A stretch of DNA of 64,000 nt from Cytophagaceae bacterium (GCA_027490155.1 JAIXYP010000009.1:303649-367648); one strand, 5' to 3'; counted from the first letter of the stretch, positions 25,634-34,946 are shown. Notes: generated by a model from the letters alone, not told the origin. Numbers and translations: made by a program.

Positions 25634-26393
25634 CAGGCGCACCACCTGATACTATTTTTATGCCAGAAGACGAAGTGCTTTTGCCTGAACAAAGCGTCAG
25701 CCATGATGCCTTTTAAGGCTGGTTAGCCCAACCTGAGTTGCACTTAACAACAACAACAACAACTTGTTAGCAAATAAGCCCAGCTGCTCGACCTACCAAT
25801 TAACTGCCCAACGAATAGAGGTAGGCAAGGTCAATAATCGAACTTGTTTAGGTCCGAAACGTTACTGAAGAAGCCGTGGAGGTAGTCAAGTAGGATTATG
25901 ACTGGTTGGTATAAATCTACAAGGATCATCAGTAGAACATACTGGCTTTTGCCACTACCCTAGTGCAAAGGCGGAAATCGCTTGAATACCCTTTAAACAA
26001 ACCAGCAGCTGTGGGTGTGGTCTGCATCAAGTAGTTTTGACTTAGCTTTCGGAATACCAAAGTGCCACCTTGTTACATCCAGTCAATTACAAAAAATATA
26101 TCACCCTTAGATTACCTAAGGAGAAGGACCGTCCAAATCGATATTGGGACAAGAAGCTGAACGACAAGATTATGACTTGTCCGGACATACAGCGAAACAA
26201 ATTTTGCCTCCCCCCCACTACAAATGGTGAACGGGTACTTGGAGTCCAAGAACTTTGCTTTAACATTGGGGTTTACCCTCAAGCCTGTTCCAAAAACCGC
26301 AATAGTATATCTTATTTGCAAAATGCGCCATCGTTTTTTTTTGCACCATAGGCTGCTTAAAGACTCAAGTACAATAGAGAGTAGTCATACAGA
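25634..26393. other. Gene-free stretch between two T9SS genes
   Basis: About 760 bases with no credible ORF. It contains a short (CAA)n run near 25748-25763 and a run of seven C at 26210-26216. I translated parts of it in several frames looking for a decayed transposase or other gene remnant and recognised nothing. Confidence 0.5.
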
Positions 26394-26425
26394 AGGCAAA
26401 AAAGGGCAGCCAATTGGCTGCCCTT
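26394..26425 (-). terminator. Terminator of the beta-helix T9SS gene
   Basis: A perfect 24-base palindrome (26402-26425, half-site AAGGGCAGCCAA) is followed on the minus strand by TTTTTTG. It lies about 30 bases after the stop codon at 26456. Confidence 0.85.
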
Positions 26426-26455
26426 GGTCGTTACTCTTTATTTTTAGCAATGAGA

Positions 26456-28795
26456 CTACTGAACAACAACTTTGCTCACAGTACGGCCATTGCCAGAGTT
26501 AATGCTCAGATTGTACAAGCCTTTGGCTAGGCCAGATAGCTCGACTGTGCCAGTGTTGTTACCCATAGATAGGTCTAGTGCTTTGGTCATAACAACTCTG
26601 CCAACATGGTCTGTCAGCTGTACTGATGCTTGGCCAGCTTTAGTTGCAACAAAACGGAAGTTGACTTTGCTAGAGGCTGGATTTGGATAAGCAGTGAGTC
26701 CGAATACAGCTTTGTCTGCATTGGCGAGGCTAGTGATCGGAGTGGTTGGCGACACTGGGTCAGACGCACCAGCATCTGTGTTGGCGCAATCAACAGAAGT
26801 TACACGGTACTCAGGCAATACATTAGCAGGTGCCTCAAAGTCGAACCAGACTTGCTCGTTAAAGTCTCTAGCGGCTTGGCCTGCACATCCTGTCGGTATT
26901 GACCCATTATCATTACCATCGTAGGTATAAAATCCGCCAGTTGCATTCCTTGGGCGGTAGGCAATAACTTTCCATGGGTCGGTCGGTAGAATGCGGCGCT
27001 CAACTTTGAAGGCAACCTCATTAATGGAGGTATCTGTCCAGCTAACGACAAGGGCTTTATAGACTGTGTCAGGGACTACTGTGATGTTTGAAGGTGCACC
27101 AGGTACACTGGCTGGACAGTTAAACAGAAAATCGCCTGCATTGGATGCATTGGTTCCACTTGCGTTTACTGGGTTACCCTGGAGGTCAATGTTTTCAACA
27201 ACACTAATGTCCTCCATCCGATTTGAGCGTGTTGCAACAACACCTACTGCACCGCGCTGTTTATTCCAACCATGGAAAAGGCCAATACAGTGTACGTCAT
27301 AAGGTGCGATGTAGCCCTGCTCGCCGGTAGGGCCTTGGCGATTATATGTCCAAGCAAATGAGAAAACCTCTACACCACCATGGCGCTGGATAAGCATACC
27401 TTCACCATCATTGCCTGGGTCAGAGCCTGTGCCGGTGTACCAGTTATGATCCATCCAGAGGTTCCAGCCACCAAAGTCCATTGCACGTGCCATGTTATCA
27501 TCTATCTGGTTGCTGACGTTATAGCCATCACGAGTCAAAACCCAGTTTGCAGGTAAGCCATATCTAGCTGTGCCAGAGTTAATAGGGTATCGGTAATTAA
27601 CGTTGTTCTTAATCGTCACCCATTTGCCGCAGAATTCATAACCCTTGTTGCCATGATTGAATATCCAGTTGTCCTTGATGATAACGCCCTTCTCGTAGTA
27701 AGGGCCATTGTCTAGGTTGCAGCGGTTGTCGCGTTGGCTAACAAGTTGTTTATTGACGTCAAGGCCAATTTGATAGCCATAGTCATAATAAATATTCTGT
27801 GTGCTGACAGGTGTATTGCGTGCCTTGATAGGCTGTGCCATCATGAAGTTCTTGGGGGCGATAGGCACTGCATTGTTAGCAACCAATACGTTTGCACCAT
27901 ACACTGCAATACGGGCAGCAAAACGGAAGCTGGAGACATAATCAGGATCATAGTCAGCACCAATACCCTCGCTGCACATATAGTTTGGTACGTTGCTGTT
28001 ATCGAGCCGGCAGCCAAACACAAACCTACCTTTTGAACCTCCAAAATAGGGGAGATTAGGAGCTGCACCCATAAAGGGATCCATTGGATGGGTACCATCA
28101 GCAATACGGGATGCCCAGTTTTCGCCAGTATTTTTAGCAAAGCGACTACGCCAAGCACCTGCTTGTGCCCAAGGACTGGTACTCCATGGCATATCGGGAC
28201 CCATATAAACATAAGCGGCATCTAGGTTGACCCACGCAATGCCTACATGGTCAACATCCTTAAGAGTTCCGCCTGCTTCGGCCTTAAGCCCAATAAGGTT
28301 CCAAGCATCAGGATATTCGCCACTGCCATTCACAACACGTGGCGTGGTATGGTATGGGAACAAAAACTTGGTACCAAGTTGTGTCAGACCAGGGTTTGCT
28401 GTGTCCACGATGGCATTTTTGTCAGCCACAGGGGGCTCACCAACAATAACAACACCTTTACGCAGCATCAAGCCACGACCTGTTGGACCTTGTGGGTGGT
28501 CGGCAAAGTTGTAGGTGCCCGCAGGATAGTAAAGCACACCACCGCCTTGTGAGAAAAGGAGATCACGTGCGGCCTCAAATTTTTCGAAGTCATTGGCTCC
28601 TGTACTAAAGGTGGCCATATTTACCGAGTTTGCCCAGTTGATTTCGTCGGTCCAGGCAGGATAATTTCCAGGGCCATAAAAATCTTTCATTGGGTTGGAC
28701 ACCTGTGCGGAGGCGCCATAAGCGAAGAGGCCGAACAATGTCAGCGCTAGCCACTGGCCTACTTTTTGGCCAATTTTGGTAAGGTTGGTCTTCAT
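26456..28795 (-). CDS. T9SS-exported parallel beta-helix protein with FnIII domain
   Basis: The 779-residue protein has a signal peptide (cleavage near GASAQ, about 31). The N-terminal catalytic-type region begins like pectate-lyase-superfamily proteins: DFEKFEAARDLLFSQGGGVL, then YYPAGTYNF. Beta-helix turns follow to about 560, rich in NN and W motifs (VIIKDNWIFNHGNKGYEFC, WVTIKNNVNYRYP, NLWMDHNWYTG). A fibronectin type III domain covers about 565-690, and a type A T9SS sorting domain the last 80 residues (LTAYPNPASSKVNFRF, LAKGLYNLSI). A polysaccharide lyase or hydrolase activity is plausible, but I cannot identify catalytic residues. A well-formed promoter lies upstream and a strong terminator downstream. 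Confidence 0.88.
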   Translation of the reverse strand: MKTNLTKIGQKVGQWLALTLFGLFAYGASAQVSNPMKDFYGPGNYPAWTDEINWANSVNMATFSTGANDFEKFEAARDLLFSQGGGVLYYPAGTYNFADHPQGPTGRGLMLRKGVVIVGEPPVADKNAIVDTANPGLTQLGTKFLFPYHTTPRVVNGSGEYPDAWNLIGLKAEAGGTLKDVDHVGIAWVNLDAAYVYMGPDMPWSTSPWAQAGAWRSRFAKNTGENWASRIADGTHPMDPFMGAAPNLPYFGGSKGRFVFGCRLDNSNVPNYMCSEGIGADYDPDYVSSFRFAARIAVYGANVLVANNAVPIAPKNFMMAQPIKARNTPVSTQNIYYDYGYQIGLDVNKQLVSQRDNRCNLDNGPYYEKGVIIKDNWIFNHGNKGYEFCGKWVTIKNNVNYRYPINSGTARYGLPANWVLTRDGYNVSNQIDDNMARAMDFGGWNLWMDHNWYTGTGSDPGNDGEGMLIQRHGGVEVFSFAWTYNRQGPTGEQGYIAPYDVHCIGLFHGWNKQRGAVGVVATRSNRMEDISVVENIDLQGNPVNASGTNASNAGDFLFNCPASVPGAPSNITVVPDTVYKALVVSWTDTSINEVAFKVERRILPTDPWKVIAYRPRNATGGFYTYDGNDNGSIPTGCAGQAARDFNEQVWFDFEAPANVLPEYRVTSVDCANTDAGASDPVSPTTPITSLANADKAVFGLTAYPNPASSKVNFRFVATKAGQASVQLTDHVGRVVMTKALDLSMGNNTGTVELSGLAKGLYNLSINSGNGRTVSKVVVQ

Positions 28796-28866
28796 CTAGA
28801 AGCGTTAATTGGTTAGTGGTACTCTATAGACAGTTGCTACCAGCAAGAAGGTTGCATTAGTCTTAA

Positions 28867-28898
28867 CAAATTTACAATATCAGTGAGCCCATTCCAAA
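28867..28898 (-). promoter_or_regulatory. Complete Bacteroidota promoter of the beta-helix gene
   Basis: On the minus strand TTTG (28895-28898) and TAAATTTG (28867-28874) are separated by 20 nt, matching the -33/-7 consensus TTTG-N19..21-TAnnTTTG. The leader to the ATG at 28795 would be about 65 nt. This is the best promoter in the window. Confidence 0.75.
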
Positions 28899-28958
28899 TT
28901 TCTGACTCAATATCTTGGCCTATTTGCTCATCAGCTACGGTCATCTATGCATAGAGGT

Positions 28959-29984
28959 CTAAAATCCTTCCTCAACAATCAGTCGCTTGAGCCTTGGCCA
29001 AACCTCTTGGTAGATATGCTGATTTGCAAACAGCAGAAAACCGACATCTGTCAAGACGTCTAGCGGGGCATCAAATGGCTCACCAAAACAATCCGTGATA
29101 ATACAGCCTGCCTCCTGACCTATCAGGAAGGTGCAGGCATCATAAGGATGACATACATGGCCTGGGACCACACCTTTTTTCTGAAGGTATGGATATAGCC
29201 TAGCTCGCAGGTCACCCACAAAACGGTCATGCCCAACTAGCACCTCATAAAGCTGGCCTCCAGTGCTAATGTACTGGTCTTCAAAGATAATCGCACGCCC
29301 AGGAACCAAGTTAGGCACCAGTTCTAGTATCAATTTATCTTCGATACGTGCCAAAACATCACGCCCTGGTGGGAAAAACCTTGCCAACTGCGCAAAGCCG
29401 CCAATGATTGTGTGTGCACCACTTGGTTTGATTGTCCGTGGTTTTCGGACTAGGGTCTCGAGGTTAAGTGTTTCAGCATGGACACCTTGCCCCTTGATGG
29501 CCCAGAGGGTATCGCTGAGGACAGAGCGGCTTGTCGGTAGCTCGGTCATGACGGCCACCTCTATATCACTTAGGCGAGTATTATAGCCCTTGTTAGGGGC
29601 GGCACCAGCTAGAAAGAAGGCAGAGCGTTTGTCGTACATAATCCCGCGTGTACCATCGATTGGGTCGATAATTATGCGCCATTTAGCATTCTCGGGGGCA
29701 AGGCCATGTGGTAGGACCTCTGGGTTATGTACATCTTCGCCAATGCCCTCACCTATTACAACGATGCCCCCAAGGGCTTCTGCTTGTAGTGATAACAAGG
29801 GCATCAAGATCTCCTCAACATCTCGGTCAATCTGGTAGATTGTATCATCTTCACCTTCTTTATAGATCGCGCTAAGGGTATCAGCACTTTGGCTAGTAAC
29901 CGCTGCATGAACTCGACGACAAACGGCTTCGCCAGCTTGCCGAAGCAGGGATAACATTGCCTCTTTGTCTTGAATAGTGATCAT
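28959..29984 (-). CDS. Inositol monophosphatase family protein
   Basis: The 341-residue protein belongs to the FIG/IMPase superfamily of Mg2+/Li+-sensitive phosphatases. The metal-binding motif IIDPIDGTRG lies at about 105-114 (Asp107, Asp110), preceded by GEGIGED around 79-85 as the upstream acidic cluster. The second motif HPYDACTFLIGQEAG near 280 is the WD-like signature with Asp283. It is longer than typical IMPases (about 260), with an insertion around 150-250. Substrates of the superfamily include inositol phosphate, fructose-1,6-bisphosphate and PAP. The gene is 43 bases downstream of galT on the same strand, probably co-transcribed, which hints at sugar-phosphate metabolism. The exact substrate cannot be named. 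Confidence 0.88.
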   Translation of the reverse strand: MITIQDKEAMLSLLRQAGEAVCRRVHAAVTSQSADTLSAIYKEGEDDTIYQIDRDVEEILMPLLSLQAEALGGIVVIGEGIGEDVHNPEVLPHGLAPENAKWRIIIDPIDGTRGIMYDKRSAFFLAGAAPNKGYNTRLSDIEVAVMTELPTSRSVLSDTLWAIKGQGVHAETLNLETLVRKPRTIKPSGAHTIIGGFAQLARFFPPGRDVLARIEDKLILELVPNLVPGRAIIFEDQYISTGGQLYEVLVGHDRFVGDLRARLYPYLQKKGVVPGHVCHPYDACTFLIGQEAGCIITDCFGEPFDAPLDVLTDVGFLLFANQHIYQEVWPRLKRLIVEEGF

Positions 29985-30027
29985 AAAGATTGGATGGGGA
30001 AATAATGAATGTGATGGTCAAGATCTA

Positions 30028-31059
30028 CTAAACAGATGCACTAAAACGGTTTAGCTCTTGTGCCTTTTCTTCAGGCATGGTATCCGCCATAAAGGTCCCT
30101 CCGTTTGACTCGGGCCCACCAAGATACTTGAGCAGGCCAGGTGCGCGGTAAGGTGGCAAAATATGTAGGTACATCCAATAGTCTAGGTCCGGTTGATCAG
30201 TAGCTGACTGCATTAAGGACATCACGTAAGGGAAAGTATGACCTGCGTTGAGGTCCAACTTGCGGATAGTTTGCCAATAGACCTCGGCCAACCCTCTTAT
30301 CTCGTCTGATGAGAGTGTCATGATTGTGGGATGGTGTTTTTTTGGCATAATCATTACCTCATAGGCATATCGAGCAAAAAACGGAATAAAGGCCACCGCT
30401 TGGTCATTTTCGGCGATGATCCGAACCTGATCTGCAATTTCCGATTTTAGAATCTGTCCAAAAAGGGACTTCCCCGATTGTAAGCGATAAGTTTTAGCAG
30501 CATCAAGATGCGTCTGGACTGTTCGGAAAACGAAGTCAGTGGCATAAATCTGGCAATGGGGATGCGGATTACTGACGCCACACTCCTTGCCCTTGTTTTC
30601 AAACACAAAAACGGACTTGATCGGATGAATCTTGCTCAGGCGAATGGTTTCAGCCTGAAGGGCAGAAAGGACATTATTTACAACCTCAGGCGACACATCA
30701 CTAAGCGTTACGTTATGCCTAGGGTCATAACAAACTACCCTTGCGATACCGATGGCAGGACCCTTTTTATAAAAATCATGCACAAATACCTCTGTGTCAG
30801 GAGCATTGAGTCCGACTACTGGGTGATCATTATCAAAAATATAGACCCCCTTATAGTCTGGGTTATGGTCACCATGAATCCTGAGATTAGTGGGGCATAG
30901 GTAACATCCTGGATCATAAGTAGGGGCCAAATTGAGGTCCTGATCAGTTGTGCCAGTTGTCCAAGGCCTTGAGTTACGATGGGCGGCATAAACCACCCAC
31001 TCTTGCCTGAGTGGGTGCCAGCGTTTTTCCCATCTTCCGACGGTGTTTTCGATACTCAT
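30028..31059 (-). CDS. galT: Galactose-1-phosphate uridylyltransferase
   Basis: The 343-residue HIT-superfamily enzyme contains the active-site motif SNPHPHCQIYA with His166 and the nucleophilic His168; the HPHCQ form is also found in human GALT. The Zn-binding CYLC is at 52-55 and HPPYRAP-like LPPYRAPGLLKYLGG closes the second domain. It transfers UMP between UDP-glucose and galactose-1-phosphate in the Leloir pathway. galK, galE and galM are not in the window; the only partner visible is the downstream IMPase-like gene. The length agrees with the family (about 345). The start at ATG 31059 is consistent with the N-terminus before RWHPLRQEWV. Confidence 0.95.
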   Translation of the reverse strand: MSIENTVGRWEKRWHPLRQEWVVYAAHRNSRPWTTGTTDQDLNLAPTYDPGCYLCPTNLRIHGDHNPDYKGVYIFDNDHPVVGLNAPDTEVFVHDFYKKGPAIGIARVVCYDPRHNVTLSDVSPEVVNNVLSALQAETIRLSKIHPIKSVFVFENKGKECGVSNPHPHCQIYATDFVFRTVQTHLDAAKTYRLQSGKSLFGQILKSEIADQVRIIAENDQAVAFIPFFARYAYEVMIMPKKHHPTIMTLSSDEIRGLAEVYWQTIRKLDLNAGHTFPYVMSLMQSATDQPDLDYWMYLHILPPYRAPGLLKYLGGPESNGGTFMADTMPEEKAQELNRFSASV

Positions 31060-31116
31060 ACTAAAGCAGTTATTGTGCGGTCATCAAGGACCTAAGTGTG
31101 GGCCAAAGATGGGCAT

Positions 31117-31146
31117 AAAAAAGGGGGCTGACATCGTCAAGCCCCA
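31117..31146 (-). terminator. Terminator after the small membrane protein gene
   Basis: On the minus strand GGGGCT and AGCCCC form a stem with a 10-base loop, followed by C and TTTTTT. It lies about 45 bases after the stop at 31191. Confidence 0.8.
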
Positions 31147-31190
31147 CAATTTCATACACCATAAGATCGTAAATAACCTACCGGGGATGC

Positions 31191-31505
31191 CTAATTGGTA
31201 TAAAACCTTGGCTGAGCGGCAGGCTGTGGATTAGTATTTTTGGTAAGGAACAAATAGATGCCTAAGATGGCACTACCAACAAACCCAGTGGCAAGCGTCA
31301 AGAATACCCATGCTGCCACCTCGCGCGACTGAGGTTGGCGTTTGATCAAGAACCATAGTGTGATCAGGGCTGGGCCAAACCAAGCGATGAACCAACCAAG
31401 TGTGGATGCATTTGCGAGTAGATACATTGCCATAACTGCGCCCGTTTGTAATGTGAGTAAGTAGCCTTTAAACATTGTCATGACCAGATACTGTAATCCG
31501 ACCAT
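31191..31505 (-). CDS. Small three-helix membrane protein of unknown function
   Basis: The 104-residue protein has about three transmembrane segments (near 6-30, 36-53 and 66-88) and a short polar tail ending QPRFYTN. I do not recognise a family. Its reality is supported by its own signals: a perfect -7 element (TACTTTTG) 7 nt before the ATG, and a strong terminator behind it. It forms a single-gene unit between AMP nucleosidase and galT on the same strand. The predicted mRNA would be leaderless. No function can be assigned. Confidence 0.7.
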   Translation of the reverse strand: MVGLQYLVMTMFKGYLLTLQTGAVMAMYLLANASTLGWFIAWFGPALITLWFLIKRQPQSREVAAWVFLTLATGFVGSAILGIYLFLTKNTNPQPAAQPRFYTN

Positions 31506-31512
31506 GACAATA

Positions 31513-31520
31513 CAAAAGTA
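31513..31520 (-). promoter_or_regulatory. -7 promoter element abutting the small membrane protein start
   Basis: On the minus strand TACTTTTG matches TAnnTTTG perfectly and ends 7 nt before the ATG at 31505. No -33 element is seen at the usual distance. Confidence 0.5.
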
Positions 31521-31618
31521 CCTGCTGACAAATAGGATGGGCCTACAGGGTAGGCAAATCGTACTTTGGATTAAATTCTGTTAAAAAAGGGACAAAACCA
31601 GACCAAAACTTACATTGT

Positions 31619-32392
31619 TTACTCATACCTAAGGTGCTTTACTGACTCACCAGAGTTTGCCAGCTCAAGCAAGGAATCAATGCCAATATCTAGGTGTTTT
31701 TGGACATAGGAAGAGGTGACTGACTTGTCGCTAGCAGAAGTCTTGACACCATCAGGTGTCATTGGGTTGTCAGAAACAAGTAACAAGGCACCATGTGGAA
31801 TCTTGTTGACGAAGCCTACGATAAAAATGGTAGCAGTCTCCATATCAATTGCCATGGCCTTGAGCTCGCGCAAGTAGTCCTTAAACTTCTCGTCATGCTC
31901 CCATACTCGGCGGTTGGTAGTATAAACTGTACCAGTCCAGTAGTCACACTCATGTTTAACCACAGTTGCCGACACTGACTTCTGCAGTCTAAAGCTCGGC
32001 AAGGCTGGTATTTCGGGCGGACAGTAGTCATTACTTGTCCCCTCTCCTCTGATGGCTGCGATGGGCAGGATAAAGTCGCCAAGTTTGGTATTATCCTTAA
32101 GGCCGCCACATTTACCAAGAAAAAGTGCAGCCTTCGGCTGGATAGCACTTAACAAGTCCATTACGGTAGCCGCCATTGCGCTTCCCATCCCGAAGTTGAT
32201 GATGGTGAGGTTGTTATGGGTCGCGATTTGCATTGGCTTGTTTTGGCCAATAATAGGCACCTCAAACTTTGCTGCAAACATCTCTACGTAGTTGACAAAG
32301 TTGGTCAGCAAGATGTACTGGCCAAACTGGTCAAGCGAGGCCCCTGTATAGCGAGGTAGCCAGTCTTTTACGATCTCTTCTTTTGTCTTCAT
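31619..32392 (-). CDS. AMP nucleosidase (short Bacteroidota form)
   Basis: The 257-residue protein is a PNP/UDP phosphorylase-fold enzyme. It shows FGMGSAMAATVMDLL, LFLGKCGGLKDNTKLGDFI, the RGEGTSNDY phosphate/ribose-binding segment, AIDMETATIFIVGF and LLLVSDNPMTPDGVKT. These match the short AMP nucleosidases of Bacteroidota, which lack the N-terminal domain of E. coli Amn (484 residues). The enzyme hydrolyses AMP to adenine and ribose-5-phosphate and adjusts adenylate levels. The catalytic Asp is the one in SDNP. It is an isolated minus-strand gene with a 351-base upstream gap shared with the divergent peroxidase gene. Confidence 0.9.
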   Translation of the reverse strand: MKTKEEIVKDWLPRYTGASLDQFGQYILLTNFVNYVEMFAAKFEVPIIGQNKPMQIATHNNLTIINFGMGSAMAATVMDLLSAIQPKAALFLGKCGGLKDNTKLGDFILPIAAIRGEGTSNDYCPPEIPALPSFRLQKSVSATVVKHECDYWTGTVYTTNRRVWEHDEKFKDYLRELKAMAIDMETATIFIVGFVNKIPHGALLLVSDNPMTPDGVKTSASDKSVTSSYVQKHLDIGIDSLLELANSGESVKHLRYE

Positions 32393-32743
32393 TTTTGTTG
32401 TCTATAACTTGACCAAACCAGCCCCTTATTATCAATCCATCTCGATAGGATAAGTTTGTACGCACAAGGGTTAGGTTGGCTGATAATTTGCTATGTAAGT
32501 CCAGAGGGCCTCTTAGCCAAGTGCTAAAGGCTGACCTCGGCAAAGATAATCCAATCTGAAAGCCTAAATGGTGCAAAGGTTCTTAATTTTGACCAAGGCC
32601 CAAATCCAGAACCTGTCCTTCTTGGTCGGTGTTGCATCAAGTACAGGTCCGATCAATGCTGTAGGTTTGCCTAGAACAATCTCCCACTATACCTAGTTAT
32701 AATTTTCGAAACTTACACCTCATCAGTTAACCCCACCTAATAA
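32393..32743. other. Divergent region between AMP nucleosidase and glutathione peroxidase
   Basis: No gene is seen. A perfect TAGGTTTG at 32662-32669 (plus) and a near match TAATTTTC close to 32700 are promoter candidates for the peroxidase; neither has a normally spaced TTTG. Confidence 0.35.
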
Positions 32744-33301
32744 ATGATTGCTTCGTTCTTCATCACCATCGGTATGGCTTTAGGCCTAGCCACTTCAGCA
32801 ATGAACACCACACCAACCGAACCAACCACAGAGCTTGTAGCGCCAACAGCAAAGTCGCTCTATGACTTTTCGCTCAAGACCCTTGACGGACAGGCACTGA
32901 ACCTAAGTCAATACAAAGGCAAAAAAGTACTGCTTGTCAATGTTGCCTCCGAGTGCGGCTACACACCGCAATACGGCAATCTCCAGAAGCTCCACGAAAA
33001 ATATGGCAACAAAGTCGTTATCATCGGGGTCCCAGCCAACAACTTTGGTGGTCAGGAGCCTGGTGACAGCAAAAAAATCAAGACCTTTTGTACCAAAAAC
33101 TATGGCGTGACCTTCATGATGGCTGAGAAAATTTCGGTCAAAGGTGCTGATGCCGATCCCCTATACAAGTGGTTGGCCGAAAAAACCGAAGCTCCAAGCT
33201 GGAATTTCTGCAAATACCTAATCAATGAAAAAGGTGAGGTCGTCAAGTTCTACAAGTCCTCAGTAGATCCTCTCAGCGACGAAATCACAAAGGCCCTATA
33301 G
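32744..33301 (+). CDS. Exported glutathione peroxidase family protein (Cys type)
   Basis: The 185-residue protein has a hydrophobic export segment (about 4-19) and then a thioredoxin-fold peroxidase domain. The peroxidatic Cys71 is in NVASECGYTPQY, Gln104 in NNFGGQEPG, and the Trp/Asn pair in SWNFCKYLI; KTFCTKNYGVTF supplies a likely resolving Cys116. Cysteine instead of selenocysteine and the second Cys suggest thioredoxin-dependent reduction of hydroperoxides, as in most bacterial and plant homologues. The signal-like N-terminus implies a periplasmic site, unlike cytoplasmic E. coli BtuE. It is a single-gene unit with its own terminator. A later start at Met11 or Met20 would remove the export segment, but ATG 32744 is the best choice. 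Confidence 0.92.
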   Translation: MIASFFITIGMALGLATSAMNTTPTEPTTELVAPTAKSLYDFSLKTLDGQALNLSQYKGKKVLLVNVASECGYTPQYGNLQKLHEKYGNKVVIIGVPANNFGGQEPGDSKKIKTFCTKNYGVTFMMAEKISVKGADADPLYKWLAEKTEAPSWNFCKYLINEKGEVVKFYKSSVDPLSDEITKAL

Positions 33302-33341
33302 GCCCCTTACTCAAGATCTAGCCTAGCTGAATCTAACCTAT

Positions 33342-33376
33342 GCCCATCCGCACCTAGTGTCCGGATGGGCTTTTGT
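33342..33376 (+). terminator. Terminator after the peroxidase gene
   Basis: GCCCATCCG (33342-33350) and CGGATGGGC (33362-33370) form a perfect 9-bp stem followed by TTTTG. Confidence 0.88.
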
Positions 33377-33434
33377 TTATAAATTCGTATCGACATTCTA
33401 GTAAGGCAGATCTTGTTAAAACTCAGGTCCTGCA

Positions 33435-34937
33435 ATGGGCACAAATAAAAACATGGCCTATATTGTGGCTATGAATCAGTCCCCATCGCCTGCGACAAGC
33501 ACCACAGACAATAATGCCTCAAACAAGGGGCTGATCCGGACCATTGGCCTTGTGACGGCTATCTTACTTGTGGTGAGCCAGATGATAGGCAGCGGGGTTT
33601 TCAAGAAGGTGACGATCATGGCAGCGGGTTTGCCCTCACCAACCTATATTATGTTGGCTTGGCTCATTGCAGGTGGAGTTAGCATGGTAGGAGCCCTAAC
33701 CAACTCAGAGGTTTGTGGAATCATAGCAGACCCTGGTGGCCAGTATGCATACTTCCGGAAGATGTATGGACGATTTTTCGCCTTTCTATTTGGTTGGGCA
33801 TCGTTTGCCGTCATCCAGTCCGCAACAATAGCCTCAGTGGCCTACGTTTTTGCTCAGTCTGTCAACACAGTGCTACCCCTTCCACGGCTGTCACCAGAAA
33901 TGGAAAGTTACCTTCTCTTTGGTTTCTTGCCGATCTTCAACAACTTAGGTGTAAAGGGCCTCACAATCCTCCTAATCGGTGGCCTGACGACGATCAACAT
34001 TTTAGGGGTTAAATATGGTAGCAAGGTGTCGGACGTTTTAGCAACGTTGATAGCAATCGCAATCCTTTTCATCATCATAACAGCCTTTGGCTCCTCTAGG
34101 GGGAGTTGGGATAACATTACCCACGATGCTACAGACTTTACCACAGGGGCCGGCGCCAATTTCGGGAGTCTGTTTTCTGCCCTATTTCCTGCAATGATGG
34201 CCGCCTTTTGGGCATACGAGGGCTGGAACAATATGGGATATCTTGGTGGGGAGATCAAAAAACCAGAGCGCTATATCCCTCTATCTCTAATCATCGGGGT
34301 AGGTTTCGTGATGTTGCTATACACAACGGTTAACCTTGCCTACCTATATGTCTTGCCAGTAGAGCAACTGGTGGCCATCAGCAAGGATGAAAATAGTATC
34401 GGGGCTGTGGCTGTCATGGAAGCTTTGCTCGGGCATACTGGCGTAATTTTTGTCAGTAGTTTGATTCTGGTTGCAACTTTCAACAGCACCAATGGCGTTA
34501 TCCTCACAGCCAGCCGTCTGTATTATGCCATGGCGCTCGATCGGTTATTCTTTAAACAAGCAGCTGTTTGTCACCCAGTTAACAAAACGCCAAGTGGAAG
34601 TTTAATTTTACAAGCTGTATGGTCCTCAGTATTGGTCTTATCGGCTTCGTTTGATATCCTGACAGATATGTTGGTCTTTGCGGCATTCATTTTTTATGGG
34701 GCGATGGCCGCTGGGGTCTTTGTACTTAGGAGCTCGATGCCGAATGCCCTTCGGCCTGTACGTGCCTTGGGATACCCGATATTGCCAGCGATTTTTGTTT
34801 TGTTCTGCGCAGCCTTGGTCCTGAACACTTTGGTTGTCCAGACCAGCCAGTCCTTATGGGGATTAGCCCTAATTGGGTCTGGAGTCCCGTTTTATCTCTA
34901 TTGGCAATCCATACGTAAACCTGTGGCGGAAGCCTAA
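33435..34937 (+). CDS. APC-superfamily amino acid permease
   Basis: The 500-residue protein has about twelve transmembrane helices. The first helix contains the unwound substrate-binding motif SQMIGSGVFKKV (GSG at about 52-54), followed by the helix 2-3 signature GGVSMVGALTNSEVCGIIADPG and YFRKMYGRFFAFLFGW. These are typical of the amino acid/polyamine/organocation family, in the LAT-like or YjeH-like branch. Substrate cannot be told. Three in-frame ATGs (33435, 33453, 33471) precede the conserved domain; the N-terminal 30 residues are hydrophilic, Ser/Thr/Asn-rich. The next gene starts 9 bases after the stop, so both are probably in one operon. Confidence 0.93.
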   Translation: MGTNKNMAYIVAMNQSPSPATSTTDNNASNKGLIRTIGLVTAILLVVSQMIGSGVFKKVTIMAAGLPSPTYIMLAWLIAGGVSMVGALTNSEVCGIIADPGGQYAYFRKMYGRFFAFLFGWASFAVIQSATIASVAYVFAQSVNTVLPLPRLSPEMESYLLFGFLPIFNNLGVKGLTILLIGGLTTINILGVKYGSKVSDVLATLIAIAILFIIITAFGSSRGSWDNITHDATDFTTGAGANFGSLFSALFPAMMAAFWAYEGWNNMGYLGGEIKKPERYIPLSLIIGVGFVMLLYTTVNLAYLYVLPVEQLVAISKDENSIGAVAVMEALLGHTGVIFVSSLILVATFNSTNGVILTASRLYYAMALDRLFFKQAAVCHPVNKTPSGSLILQAVWSSVLVLSASFDILTDMLVFAAFIFYGAMAAGVFVLRSSMPNALRPVRALGYPILPAIFVLFCAALVLNTLVVQTSQSLWGLALIGSGVPFYLYWQSIRKPVAEA

Positions 34938-34946
34938 CAACACCAA

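Noticed and set aside
25748..25763. (CAA)n repeat as a CRISPR or regulatory array
   Set aside because: It is a short simple microsatellite without spacers or conserved repeats.
26070..26351. 93-codon plus-strand frame in the gene-free stretch
   Set aside because: It starts at TTG and has no promoter, no family features and irregular composition.
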